A stretch of DNA of 64,000 bases from Roseospirillum parvum. Its GTDB lineage: Bacteria; Pseudomonadota; Alphaproteobacteria; Rhodospirillales; Rhodospirillaceae. Location of the stretch: NCBI RefSeq assembly GCF_900100455.1, contig NZ_FNCV01000006.1, positions 124,001-188,000 of the forward strand. Direction: 5' to 3'. Shown in pieces: positions 26,569 through 37,705 of this stretch; the first letter of the stretch is position 1, and each line of letters opens with the position of its first letter. Below the pieces are notes generated by a model. That model saw only the letters and a list, made by a program, of their open reading frames with translations. It was not told where the DNA came from and did no database searches. The position numbers were made by a program, and so were the translations under genes.

Positions 26569-27060
26569 TTATCCCCGCACGTGCAGGACGCAGATCAGGG
26601 TGAACAGGCGCCGCGCCGTGTTGAGGTCCATCTCCACGCGCTCTTTCAGCAGGTCGCGCAGCAGCTCGGCGCCCTCGCTGTGCAGGCCGCGCCGGCCCAT
26701 GTCCAGGGCCTCGATGCGGCTGGGCGGCAGGGTGCGGATGGCGGTGTAGTAGCTTTCGCAGACCTGGAAATAGTCGCGCACCAGCCGGCTGAACGATTTC
26801 AGGGGCAGGATCAGGCGGGCCAGCAACTGCTCCGCTTCGTCATGCACGGTGATGACCAGCCGGGTCAGGCCGGACATGGACAGATGCAGCACATAGGGGC
26901 CGGGCGGCCCGGCCAGCAGCACGAAGTGGTTGCCTTCCAGCAAATCGAAGATGGCCACCCGGCGTTCGTGCTCCACCTCTGGCCGGCGCCGCACCTTGAC
27001 CGTTTCGTCCAGGCGGACATCGACCAGGCGGTGGCGTTCGGCCAGATCGGGGGTGGCCAT
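26569..27060 (-). CDS. UPF0262 family protein
   Basis: A 163-residue protein of the alphaproteobacterial UPF0262 family, function unknown. Visible features are RRPEVEHERRVAIFDLLE, the hydrophobic core FVLLAGPPGPYVLHLSM, and a helical C-terminus with IEALDMGRRGLHSEGAELL. No signal or membrane segment. The ATG at 27060 has GGAG about 6 nt upstream and lies 11 nt after the hisD stop. Conserved linkage to hisD and the phosphatase gene supports the assignment but does not show a role. Confidence 0.88.
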   Translation of the reverse strand: MATPDLAERHRLVDVRLDETVKVRRRPEVEHERRVAIFDLLEGNHFVLLAGPPGPYVLHLSMSGLTRLVITVHDEAEQLLARLILPLKSFSRLVRDYFQVCESYYTAIRTLPPSRIEALDMGRRGLHSEGAELLRDLLKERVEMDLNTARRLFTLICVLHVRG

Positions 27061-27071
27061 CGGGGGCTCCG

Positions 27072-28415
27072 TCAGTCGCCGGGGTCGCCGGTCGGCGCCG
27101 CCGGCATGCCGGGCACCGGCATGTTGAGGCGCAGGCCGACCGACAGGCCGTGGGCGTGCAGGCCCTCGGCCCCGGCCAGGGCGAGGGCGGCGGGGCCGAT
27201 CCTGCGCAGCGAGTCGGCGTCGCAGCCAAGCAGCGAGGTGCGCTTCATGAAGTCGAGCACCCCGAGGCCCGAGGAGAAGCGGGCACTGCGCGCCGTGGGC
27301 AGCACGTGGTTGGGGCCGCCGACGTAGTCGCCCACCGCCTCCGGCGTGAAGCGGCCGAGGAAGATGGCCCCGGCGTGGTTCACCTTGTCGGCCAGCCGGT
27401 CCGGGTCGTCGACCGCCAACTCCAGGTGCTCCGGGGCGATGCGGTCGACCAGGGCGGGGGCCTCGTCGTAGAGGTCCTCGACCACGATGATGGCGCCGTT
27501 GGCCTGCCAGCTTCGGGTGGCGATGTCGGCCCTGGGCAGGGTCTTGAGCAGGCTGTCCACGGCCTGGGCGACGCGCCGCGCGAGCAGCGGATCGTCGGTG
27601 ATCAGGATGGCCTGGGCGGCGGCGTCGTGCTCGGCCTGGCTCAGCAGGTCGGCGGCCAGCCAGGCGGGGTCGTTGTCGCCGTCGGCGACGATCAGGATCT
27701 CCGACGGCCCGGCGATCATGTCGATGCCCACGGTGCCGAACACCTGGCGCTTGGCGGTCGCCACATAGGCGTTGCCGGGGCCGACGATCTTGTCCACCGG
27801 GGCGATGGTCTGGGTGCCGTGGGCCAGGGCGGCCACCGCCTGGGCGCCGCCGATGCGGTAGGCCTCGTCCACGCCGGCCAGATGGGCGGCGGCGAGGACC
27901 AGCGGGTTGAGCACCCGGTCCGGGGTGGGCACCACCATGACCAGCCGCCCGACCCCGGCCACCTTGGCCGGCAGGGCGTTCATCAGCACCGAGGAGGGAT
28001 AGGCGGCGGTGCCGCCGGGCACGTACAGCCCGGCCGCCGATACCGGCCGCCAGCGCATGCCGGCCCGCACCCCGTCGGCGTCGGTGGTTTCGAAGTCGGC
28101 CGGCTTCTGGGCCTCGTGATAGGCCCGGATGCGCTGGGCGGCCAGCTTCAGGGCGTCGATCAGGGCGGGGTCGCACCGCTCGGCGGCGGCGGCGATCTCG
28201 TCGGGGCCGATGCGCAGGTCCTCGGGGCTTTCCGGGGTGAAGCGGTCGAAGCGGGCGGTCAGCTCGATCAGGGCGGCGTCGCCGCGCGCCCGGACGTCGG
28301 CGATGATCTCGGCCACCGTCTGGTCGACGGCGCTGGCCGCCTCGCGCTGGGTTTCGAGCAGGGCGGCGAAGGCGCCATCAAAGCCGGGCGCGGTGCTGAT
28401 CAGTTCACGGGCCAT
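27072..28415 (-). CDS. hisD: HisD, histidinol dehydrogenase
   Basis: Zinc enzyme that carries out the last two oxidations of histidine synthesis, L-histidinol to histidine with NAD. The 447-residue protein shows VPGGTAAYPSSVLMNALPAK, DKIVGPGNAYVATAKRQVFG with GIDMIAGPSE, and the zinc/catalytic region DLLSQAEHD, with HLEL and PNHVLPT farther on. Full length for the family. It follows hisG by 21 nt on the minus strand. Confidence 0.97.
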   Translation of the reverse strand: MARELISTAPGFDGAFAALLETQREAASAVDQTVAEIIADVRARGDAALIELTARFDRFTPESPEDLRIGPDEIAAAAERCDPALIDALKLAAQRIRAYHEAQKPADFETTDADGVRAGMRWRPVSAAGLYVPGGTAAYPSSVLMNALPAKVAGVGRLVMVVPTPDRVLNPLVLAAAHLAGVDEAYRIGGAQAVAALAHGTQTIAPVDKIVGPGNAYVATAKRQVFGTVGIDMIAGPSEILIVADGDNDPAWLAADLLSQAEHDAAAQAILITDDPLLARRVAQAVDSLLKTLPRADIATRSWQANGAIIVVEDLYDEAPALVDRIAPEHLELAVDDPDRLADKVNHAGAIFLGRFTPEAVGDYVGGPNHVLPTARSARFSSGLGVLDFMKRTSLLGCDADSLRRIGPAALALAGAEGLHAHGLSVGLRLNMPVPGMPAAPTGDPGD

Positions 28416-28436
28416 CGGTTGGGGTTCCGGGGTTGC

Positions 28437-29093
28437 TCAGGTGTCGGTCAGTTGGCGGAAGGTGTCGATCCAGCCGGTCAATTCCTGCGAGCGCGTTTTC
28501 AGCGCCGTGCGGTTGACGACCAGCCGCGAGGAAACGTCGGCGATGCGCTCGACCTCGACCAGGCCGTTGGCGGCCAGGGTCGCCCCGGTCGAGACCAGAT
28601 CGACGATGCGCGTCGCCAGGCCCAGGGCCGGGGCCAGTTCCATGGCGCCGTTCAGCTTGATGCACTCGGCCTGCACGCCGCGGGCGGCGAAGTGGCGCCG
28701 GGTGATGTCCGGATACTTGGTGGCCACCCGGACATGGCTCCAGCGGGTCGGATCGTCGTCGCGCGACAGGTCCACCGGCTCGGCCACGGCCAGCCGGCAG
28801 TGCCCGATGTCGAGGTCCAGCGGCGCGTACAGCTCCGGAAAGTTGAACTCCATCAGCACGTCGTTGCCGGCGATGCCCAGTTGCGCCGCGCCGAAGGCGA
28901 CGAAGGTCGCCACGTCGAAGCTGCGCACCCGGATGATGTCGATATGGGCGTGGTTGGTGGCAAACCGCAAGAGCCGGGTGTCCGGGTCGTCGAAGGCCGG
29001 CTCGGGCTCGATCCCGGCGGCCCGGATCAGGGGCATGCATTCCTTCAGGATTCGCCCCTTGGGCAGGGCGATGACCAGTTTCTCCCGGGACAT
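28437..29093 (-). CDS. hisG: HisG, ATP phosphoribosyltransferase (short form)
   Basis: Catalyses the first step of histidine synthesis, joining ATP and PRPP. The 218-residue protein begins [18 protein letters not shown] and has the PRPP-binding loop [14 protein letters not shown]. It lacks the C-terminal regulatory ACT-like domain, so it is the short type that needs HisZ for activity and feedback control; hisZ is not in this window. The ATG at 29093 is preferred to an upstream in-frame start at 29141. It heads the minus-strand set hisG-hisD-UPF0262-phosphatase. Confidence 0.95.
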   Translation of the reverse strand: MSREKLVIALPKGRILKECMPLIRAAGIEPEPAFDDPDTRLLRFATNHAHIDIIRVRSFDVATFVAFGAAQLGIAGNDVLMEFNFPELYAPLDLDIGHCRLAVAEPVDLSRDDDPTRWSHVRVATKYPDITRRHFAARGVQAECIKLNGAMELAPALGLATRIVDLVSTGATLAANGLVEVERIADVSSRLVVNRTALKTRSQELTGWIDTFRQLTDT

Positions 29094-29443
29094 GGGCGCT
29101 TCCAAAGGGATCGGGGACAACAGGGGCGGCGGGCCGGCCATGGGACCGGCCCGCTCCTATATACCCGAGGCGCCGCGGCGATGACACCCGCTGATCACGC
29201 GGGCGGGGTCGTCATGACCCGGCGCGGGCGGGGGGCTGATATCCTGGAATGGGCGGGACTTGCCCAGCCCCGGGGGGAACCTCATATCGGGATCGCAAGG
29301 TTGGCTGGGGCGTCCGGTGGGGCGCGGGAGAGGCCTCGGTGGCCCCCTTTCGTCCCGCCTGGGCCTTGCCTACAATATGACGGCCGGCATGCCCGTCGGC
29401 GAGTGCGGCCGCGAAAAGACGCTCGAGAGAGGACCCGATACCC
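29094..29443. promoter_or_regulatory. divergent hisG / clpS control region
   Basis: A 350-nt gap between divergent genes. On the minus strand a TATATA -10 candidate lies at 29158-29163, about 65 nt before hisG, without a clear -35. A GTCATGAC palindrome sits at 29211-29218 inside a GC-rich patch; the same octamer forms the core of a larger palindrome at 29485-29507, within the start of the clpS frame. No gene is recognisable in the gap. Confidence 0.4.
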
Positions 29444-29875
29444 GTGATACGTGGGGACAGGCAGGAACGGCATCTGCGTCACGACGACCCGGTTTGTCAT
29501 GACAACCGGGCGGGGGCGTCGCGGCCCTGGCTCGGCCCCGGCGATCCGGACGACTCCGGCGCCCCGCCGGACGACGGCCGGGGCAGCCCGGACGTGGTGC
29601 TGAAAACCCGCACCCGCACCCAGAAACCGTCCATGTACAAGGTGCTGATGCTGAACGACGACTACACGCCGATGGAGTTCGTCGTCCAGGTGCTTCAGCA
29701 GTTCTTCAACATGGATCAGGAACAGGCCACGCAAATCATGCTGCACGTACACACCAAGGGGGTGGGGGTGTGTGGCGTGTTCACCTACGAGGTGGCCGAG
29801 ACCAAGGTCAACCAGGTGATGAGCCTGGCCCGTCAGCACCAGCACCCGTTGCAGTGCACCATCGAAAAGGCGTGA
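29444..29875 (+). CDS. clpS: ClpS, ClpA adaptor for N-end rule substrates
   Basis: ClpS binds proteins with destabilising N-terminal residues and hands them to ClpAP. The core shows [20 protein letters not shown], the substrate-pocket region [20 protein letters not shown] and the C-terminal [10 protein letters not shown]. The annotated start, GTG 29444, gives 143 residues with a 50-residue disordered N-terminus, longer than most ClpS. GTG 29594 would give a 93-residue form. A palindrome within the extra segment leaves the start open. clpA follows after 117 nt. Confidence 0.93.
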   Translation: MIRGDRQERHLRHDDPVCHDNRAGASRPWLGPGDPDDSGAPPDDGRGSPDVVLKTRTRTQKPSMYKVLMLNDDYTPMEFVVQVLQQFFNMDQEQATQIMLHVHTKGVGVCGVFTYEVAETKVNQVMSLARQHQHPLQCTIEKA

Positions 29876-29992
29876 GCGGCCCGGCCGCCCCGCCTCGCCC
29901 GGAAGGGGCGCCCAACCGGCCCTTCCGTCACCACCCCCCAGGGCGTGTCCGCATCCTTGCGTCCCCGCCCGCCGGCCCCGAGGAGGTCCCGT

Positions 29993-32302
<2,310 letters not shown>

Positions 32303-32320
32303 GGTGGGGACAGAAAAAAG

Positions 32321-32652
32321 GAAAGGGGCGCTGCCCCTTTGAACCCCGCCGGGGGACCCTGGGGGTCCCCCGGACCCCCGCCATGACATGATCGGCGGTG
32401 CCCTGCCGAGGTTTTTCGGTTCGCAAGCCAGCTTTGCTGGCTTGCATTCTCACTTCCCCATCAACTTCCTCCGACGTGGAGAGTTGCGCGCGCGGCATTG
32501 GATGCACGCCGGCTTTTCCGGCGTGCGAAAACCCTTGAGCCTGGGCCACAAAAGTCGGCCCATCTCTCCGGCAAAAGTGCAATGGTGGGGTCTGGGGAGG
32601 CCTGAAGGCCTCCCCAGCGGGGATACAAAAGGGGCAGGGCCCCTTTTGACTC
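32321..32652. repeat. composite inverted-repeat element, copy B
   Basis: Starts about 20 nt after clpA. Left module: AAAGGGGCGCTGCCCCTTT, then CCCCGCC and a strong hairpin (GGGGGACC/GGTCCCCC type), ending GGACCCCCGCCAT. Centre: GCAAGCCAGC-TTT-GCTGGCTTGC (32423-32445) and GCACGCCGG/CCGGCGTGC (32504-32512 with 32518-32526). Right module (about 32580-32652) is the inverted counterpart with GGGGAGGCC/GGCCTCCCC and AAAAGGGGCAGGGCCCCTTTT. The outer stems with A/T flanks look like bidirectional terminators. 100 nt of unassigned sequence follow before the next gene. Confidence 0.78.
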
Positions 32653-32753
32653 TTGCTTGTGCGCACGCCGTCGTCGCGATGCCTTCGGCCTCGCTCGGGG
32701 CGTGCGCGGGGGCGGAGCCCCTTTCTTTCTTTCTTCAGAGGGAGATTTCATCA

Positions 32754-33863
32754 ATGTCGGGTCCCTGTCTGGCCGGTTTGCGGGTGTTGGATCTCAGCCA
32801 GTATTTGCCGGGTCCGTTTGCGACGTTGATGTTGGTGGATTTCGGGGCTGAGGTGGTGAAGGTGGAGCCGCCGGCGGGCGATCCCATGCGCGGTCTTGAG
32901 CCCATCGGGGCGGATGGCGAGGGCTTGTCGTGGCGGGCGGTGAACGGCGGCAAGACGGTGGTGCGGCTGGATTTGAAGGACCCGGCGGATCAGGATCGTC
33001 TGGCCCGGCTGGTCGAGCGGGCCGATGTGCTGCTGGAGAGTTTCCGCCCCGGGGTGATGGCGCGCCTGGGCTTTGCGGCCGAGCGGCTGGCCGAGCTCAA
33101 TCCGCGCCTGGTTCACTGCGCGTTGACCGGCTGGGGTTATACGGGGCCGCGGTCGAAGGCGGCGGGGCACGAGATCGGCTATGCGGCGGCGGCCGGGGCG
33201 CTGGACTATCAGGGTCCGGCGGCGGCGCCGTGCGCCAGTTTTCCGCCGGTGGGGGACATGGTGGCGGGGTTGTCGGCGGCGCTGGCCATTCTGGCGGCGG
33301 TGTTGCGGGCGCGGGCCGAGGGGCAGGGGGCGTTTCTCGACTGTTCCATATTCGAGAGCGTCCTGGCCTTGCAGTTCTATCCCCAGACATTGGCCCTCAA
33401 CGGCCCGTTGGGGCGCGAGGAAAGCGTGCTCAACGGCGGGGCGGCGTGCTACCGCGTCTATCGCGCGGCGGACGGGCGGTTCGTCAGCCTGGGGGCGCTG
33501 GAGGCCAAGTTCTGGGCCGCCTTCTGCCGCGCCGTGGGGCGCGAGGATTGGGTCGCCCGGCAGGCCGAGCCGATGCCTCAAACTGATCTGATTGGCGAGG
33601 TGGCCGATCTTTTCGCGGCCCATCCCCTGGCCCACTGGCAGGCGGTTCTGGCCGAGGCCGACTGCTGTTTCGAGCCGCTGCTGACCCCGGAGGAAGTGCG
33701 CCGCGACCCGCATGTGGTGGCGCGTGGGCTGGTCCATGGCGGCGACGCGCCCGGCGGCGCGGTGGAGGTGGCTGCCCCGGTGCTGATCGACGGCGCCCCG
33801 CCGCCCCGCCGCGCCGCCCCGCGCGAATGCCCGGCCGAGGCGGTGCTGGCGGCGTGGGGGTGA
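32754..33863 (+). CDS. CaiB/BaiF family CoA-transferase
   Basis: A 369-residue family III CoA-transferase, close in form to alpha-methylacyl-CoA racemase types. It begins CLAGLRVLDLSQYLPGPFAT and has VDFGAEVVKVEPPAGDPMR, LNPRLVHCALTGWGYTGP, and the likely catalytic aspartate in PPVGDMVAGL. The acyl substrate is not evident. The start is ATG 32754 with GAGGGAG upstream. The first third uses many TTG/GTG/GGT codons, less GC-ending than the neighbours, which may mean transfer or a different expression class. It is isolated between a repeat element and convergent genes. Confidence 0.82.
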   Translation: MSGPCLAGLRVLDLSQYLPGPFATLMLVDFGAEVVKVEPPAGDPMRGLEPIGADGEGLSWRAVNGGKTVVRLDLKDPADQDRLARLVERADVLLESFRPGVMARLGFAAERLAELNPRLVHCALTGWGYTGPRSKAAGHEIGYAAAAGALDYQGPAAAPCASFPPVGDMVAGLSAALAILAAVLRARAEGQGAFLDCSIFESVLALQFYPQTLALNGPLGREESVLNGGAACYRVYRAADGRFVSLGALEAKFWAAFCRAVGREDWVARQAEPMPQTDLIGEVADLFAAHPLAHWQAVLAEADCCFEPLLTPEEVRRDPHVVARGLVHGGDAPGGAVEVAAPVLIDGAPPPRRAAPRECPAEAVLAAWG

Positions 33864-33894
33864 GTCGCGGCCTGCTTCGCCCTGCCTGAGCGTC

Positions 33895-34800
33895 TTACCG
33901 GGCGGCCTGCTCCTCCAGCGGGTCGAGCCACAATTCGGCGCGCTCGACGGGGACGCCCTCGGGCAGGGTGGGGTTGTCCAGCTCGATGACCCGCCGCGCC
34001 TCGATGTTCAACTGCTTGAGAAGGCCGCCGAAGGTGTCGCGCCACCGGGCGTGGTAGGTGCCGTCGGCGATCAGCGCTTCCATGCCGTCTTCCAGGCGCT
34101 GGGCCAGGGCCTCGTGGTTGGGCGAGACGTAGAAGAACAGGGGCAGCGGGGCGCGGATCAACAGCGCCTGCTCGACCGTGAGATTGGGCAGCCGGGGGCC
34201 GTGGGTTTCGAACTCGGGCAGGATTTCCAGCACCCCGCGCGAGAAGTAGTCGAAGCGCCCGGCGGCCAGCATGTCGAACAGCAGCTCGTAATTGTCCAGC
34301 GAGGCCGAGACCACCGGCAGGTCGTTGTGCTGGAACACCTTGGCGATGCCCCAGTCGGCCAGCAGCCCGGCGCGGAATTGCCGCAGGTCCTGAAGGTTTT
34401 CCACCTTCGCGAAGGCGTCCTGGCTTTCGGCGCGGATCAGCGACACCCGGTAGCCGAGCAGGCCGCGAAAGACCGGGATGCGCACCGACGGGAACTGGTC
34501 GTCCAGCGCCTTGTCGGCCGGGGCGACGGCCACGTTGAGCTGTTCGCCGGCCAGCAGCAGGTTGATCACCCGGTTGCGCGACAGCCGCTGGGGGTTGAGC
34601 TCCAGCCGCCCGGGACCGTGGGCCGCTTCGGTGCGCGCCAGGGCGAGGCGCAGGATGTCGTGCAGGAAGGCGTCGCGGCTGTCGTCCTGCGATTGCGGCC
34701 CGGGAAAGCGGACCACGGTTTCGGCCGTTGCCGGGGCCAGCAGGGTGGAGCCGGCGATCAGGCAGGCGGCCAGCACGGTGACAAGGAACGGTGCGCGCAC
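33895..34800 (-). CDS. periplasmic solute-binding-like protein
   Basis: A 301-residue exported protein. The signal peptide is MRAPFLVTVLAACLIAGSTL with cleavage expected after APATA. The mature part resembles the type 3 solute-binding fold (GLLGYRVSLIRAESQDAFAK, LRQFRAGLLADWG, FYVSPNHEALAQRLEDGM). No permease or ATPase gene is adjacent, so it may be a sensor-type or orphan binding protein rather than an ABC component. GTG 34800 is chosen because AAGGAG lies 7 nt upstream. It is last in a five-gene minus-strand set. Confidence 0.65.
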   Translation of the reverse strand: MRAPFLVTVLAACLIAGSTLLAPATAETVVRFPGPQSQDDSRDAFLHDILRLALARTEAAHGPGRLELNPQRLSRNRVINLLLAGEQLNVAVAPADKALDDQFPSVRIPVFRGLLGYRVSLIRAESQDAFAKVENLQDLRQFRAGLLADWGIAKVFQHNDLPVVSASLDNYELLFDMLAAGRFDYFSRGVLEILPEFETHGPRLPNLTVEQALLIRAPLPLFFYVSPNHEALAQRLEDGMEALIADGTYHARWRDTFGGLLKQLNIEARRVIELDNPTLPEGVPVERAELWLDPLEEQAAR

Positions 34801-34909
34801 AGGGTCTCTCCTTCCCAATGACGATCCCGGCGTCTTCCCAAGGGGACGCCCATGATTTTGGCGCGGATGGTAGCCCGTGGCGGCGCGGGTGGGAAGGGTG
34901 GGTATGCGC

Positions 34910-35524
34910 CTAAAGGTGGTGCTCGGCCTCGATCAGGCGCACCCCGGCGTCCTTCAGCGCTTGATGGGCCTGGGCCAGCGAGCCGTTGACGTCGATGGCC
35001 CGGCAGGCGGCCTCGACCAGGCCCACCGAGAAGCCCAGCCGCATCCCGTCGACCGCCGAGTCCTTGACGCAGAAATCGGTCGCCAGACCGACCATCACCA
35101 ACTCGGTGATGCCGCGCTCCTTCAGCGCGCCGGCCAGCCCGGTCGGCGTTTCGTGGTCGTTTTCGAGGAAGGCGGAGTAGCTGTCGATGTCGCGCCTGAA
35201 ACCCTTGCGCACGATCAACTCGGCCCGGGTGGTGTCGAGATCGGGGTGGAAGGCGGCGCCCTCGGTGCCCTGCACGCAGTGGTCGGGCCACAGCACCTGG
35301 GGGCCATAGGGCATCTCGGTCAGGCTCATCGGCTCGGCCCCCGGGTGGCTGGAGGCGAACGAGGCGTGGCCCGGCGGGTGCCAGTCCTGGGTCAGGATGA
35401 CGTGGGGGAAGGCCGGCATCAGGCGGTTGATCAGCGGCACCACGGCATCGCCGTCGGGCACGGCGAGGGCGCCGCCGGGGCAGAAGTCGTTCTGCACGTC
35501 GATCACCACAAGGGCGCTGGTCAT
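34910..35524 (-). CDS. pncA: PncA, nicotinamidase
   Basis: Hydrolyses nicotinamide to nicotinate in NAD salvage. The 204-residue isochorismatase-fold protein has the catalytic aspartate in VVIDVQNDFCPGG, metal ligands in TQDWHPPGHASF, lysine in IVRKGF and the nucleophile cysteine in LATDFCVKDSA. Length and motifs match bacterial PncA. The ATG at 35524 is 40 nt after the hydrolase gene stop, suggesting one transcript with the EamA transporter and the M24-fold hydrolase upstream. Confidence 0.93.
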   Translation of the reverse strand: MTSALVVIDVQNDFCPGGALAVPDGDAVVPLINRLMPAFPHVILTQDWHPPGHASFASSHPGAEPMSLTEMPYGPQVLWPDHCVQGTEGAAFHPDLDTTRAELIVRKGFRRDIDSYSAFLENDHETPTGLAGALKERGITELVMVGLATDFCVKDSAVDGMRLGFSVGLVEAACRAIDVNGSLAQAHQALKDAGVRLIEAEHHL

Positions 35525-35564
35525 GGGTCCTCTCTCCCGTTCCGGTCTCGCGGTGGCGGCCAGC

Positions 35565-36755
35565 CTACACCGGTTTGACCGCCAGTTCGCGGGGGAAATG
35601 GACCAGACACTCGGCCCCGGTCTCGGTGATCAGCACGCTTTCGCTGATCTCGATCCCCCAGTCGTCGGTCCAATAGCCGGGCATGACGTGCAGCGCCATG
35701 CCGGCCTGCAGCTCGGTGCGGTCGCCGGGGCGCAGGCTGATCGTGCCCTCGCCCCAGTCGGGGGGGTAGTTGAGGCCGATGGAGTAGCCCATGCGGCTGT
35801 CCTTCTCGATGCCATGCGGGCGCACCACCTTCTGCCACGCGGCGACCACCTCCTCGGCGGCGACCCCGGGGCGGATGGTGTCGATGGCGGTCTCCAGGGC
35901 CTCGACCAGCACCTCGGCGACGTGGGCGAGGCGCGGGATCGGCTCGCCCAGCAGCACGGTGCGGGCCAACGGACAGTGGTAGCGCCGCCGGCAGCCGGCC
36001 AGCTCCAGGATGGTCGCCTCGTTCTCGCGGAAGGAGGCGTCGCTCCAGGTCAGGTGGGGGGTGTTGGTGCCCCGGCCCGAGGGCAGCATGGGGACGATCG
36101 CCGGGTAGTCGCCGCCGAAGTCGTTGGTGCCGGCGATCTGGGCCTGGAAGATGGCGGCGCTGGCGTCGCACTGGCGCACCCCCACGGCGACCTTGGCGAT
36201 GCCGCTGGCCATGGCCAGCTCGGCCAGCCGCCCGGCCTCGCGCAGGTAGGCGATCTCGGCCGGGCTCTTGATCAGGCGGATCCAGTTGACCAGCCGGGTG
36301 GCGTCGACCGTCTCGGCATCGGGCAGGGCGGCGGTGAGCGCGGCGTGGGCCTTGGCCGAGTACTGGAAGCTGTCCATCTCCACCCCGATGCGCCCCTTGG
36401 TCAGGCCGCGCGCCGCCAGCTCCTGGGCCATGAACTGAAGGGCATGGGCCTCGGGGTTGTGCACGTAGGTGTCGGGGTAGGGGACGATCATGCCGTCCGG
36501 CAGATAGGTGGTCAGGCGGGCCGCGTTGGCATCCATGCCGCGGCCCATCCAGATCGGCCAGGGCTCGGCCAGGGCCACCGCCACCGCCTGCGGCACGTAG
36601 AACGACCAGCCGTCATAGCCGGTCAGGTAGCCCATGTTGGCCGGATCGGTGACGATCAGAAGATCGAGCCCCCGGGCCTCCATGGCGTGCCGGGTGGCGA
36701 CCACCCGGGCGTTGTACTCGTCCTTGCTGAAGGCGGGGCCGAAGGCGGGGTCCAT
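35565..36755 (-). CDS. M24 (creatinase-fold) hydrolase, DoeA-like
   Basis: A 396-residue pita-bread-fold protein. The N-terminal half has LIVTDPANMGYLTGYDGWSF and GRGMDANAARLTTYL, which resemble the ectoine hydrolase DoeA and related M24 proteins. The metal ligands of true M24 peptidases are not kept: the DxG position reads ILELAG, the second aspartate is lost in RRYHCPLARTV, and the usual HGIG reads YSIG. This points to a metal-free amidohydrolase such as creatinase or DoeA rather than a peptidase. No other ectoine genes are in view, so the substrate is open. Confidence 0.72.
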   Translation of the reverse strand: MDPAFGPAFSKDEYNARVVATRHAMEARGLDLLIVTDPANMGYLTGYDGWSFYVPQAVAVALAEPWPIWMGRGMDANAARLTTYLPDGMIVPYPDTYVHNPEAHALQFMAQELAARGLTKGRIGVEMDSFQYSAKAHAALTAALPDAETVDATRLVNWIRLIKSPAEIAYLREAGRLAELAMASGIAKVAVGVRQCDASAAIFQAQIAGTNDFGGDYPAIVPMLPSGRGTNTPHLTWSDASFRENEATILELAGCRRRYHCPLARTVLLGEPIPRLAHVAEVLVEALETAIDTIRPGVAAEEVVAAWQKVVRPHGIEKDSRMGYSIGLNYPPDWGEGTISLRPGDRTELQAGMALHVMPGYWTDDWGIEISESVLITETGAECLVHFPRELAVKPV

Positions 36756-36798
36756 GGGCGTGGCTTTCGCGGCTTGGGGAGTGTGGAGGGCGAAGGGG

Positions 36799-37674
36799 TC
36801 AGGTCCGGCGACGGTTGGCGCGCATCCCGGCCAGGGCGTTGCCGCCCACCGCCGCGACCACCAGGAGGCCGCCGGCCAGGGCCAGCCAGGTGGGTGTCTC
36901 GCCCACCCCGAGCCAGGTCCACAAGGGGCCGAGCAGGGTCTCCACCAGGGCCAGCAGGGCCACCTCGGCGGCCGGCACGTGGCGTGCCCCGGCAAAGAAC
37001 AGGCCCAGCCCGATGGGCGTCAGGACCAGCCCGATCAGGGCCAGGATGGGCCAGTCGGCGGCCGGGATGGTGGCCGGCTGGGCCCCCAGCAGCAGGGCCA
37101 GCGGCACCGCCAGGGTGGCGCCCAGGGCCAGGGCCGGGGTCATGTCGACGTCCTTGGCGTGGCGCAGCACCACCAGATTGAGGCCGTAGACCAGCGACAG
37201 CAAGAGGCCGTAGAGATTGCCCGACAGACCAACCCCGCCCACGCCGTCGCCGACGATGACGACCACCCCGACAAAGGCGGCGGCGATGGCCACCCAGGTC
37301 CGCCGGCGCACCGCCTCGCCGATCAAAAGGCGCCCGAGCAGGGCCGCCGACAGCGGCATCAGGGCCAGCATGAACAGGGTGTTGGCCACCGTGGTGTTGA
37401 GGATCGACAGGGTGAACAGGATGTTGCCCCAGGCCACGATGGCCGCCGAGGCCAGGCCCGGCCAGCCGATCCGGCGCACCGCCCGGGGCAGGGCGCGGCG
37501 GTGGCGGGCCGCCAGCCAGCCCCACAGGGCCAGCCCCATGAACAGGCTGCGGGCGAAGGCCGCCTCCAGCGGCGCGGTGCCCTCGAGCAGGCGCATCATC
37601 AGGCCGTCGGGGCTGATCACCACCATCCCGGCGACCGAGAGGGCAATGCCCCGGGCATAGCCGCCGGCGGACAC
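36799..37674 (-). CDS. EamA/DMT family transporter
   Basis: A 291-residue membrane protein with about ten spans in two EamA repeats, of the drug/metabolite transporter superfamily. Examples are LSVAGMVVISPDGLMMRLL with FARSLFMGLALWGWL in the first half and GLLLSLVYGLNLVVL with AEVALLALVETLLGPLW in the second. The translation starts at GTG 37674. It probably moves a small organic molecule; its place before the creatinase-fold hydrolase suggests uptake or efflux of the same class of compound. Confidence 0.82.
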   Translation of the reverse strand: MSAGGYARGIALSVAGMVVISPDGLMMRLLEGTAPLEAAFARSLFMGLALWGWLAARHRRALPRAVRRIGWPGLASAAIVAWGNILFTLSILNTTVANTLFMLALMPLSAALLGRLLIGEAVRRRTWVAIAAAFVGVVVIVGDGVGGVGLSGNLYGLLLSLVYGLNLVVLRHAKDVDMTPALALGATLAVPLALLLGAQPATIPAADWPILALIGLVLTPIGLGLFFAGARHVPAAEVALLALVETLLGPLWTWLGVGETPTWLALAGGLLVVAAVGGNALAGMRANRRRT

Positions 37675-37705
37675 GGTACGCGGGCCTTGGTCGGATCGCC
37701 GGGGG

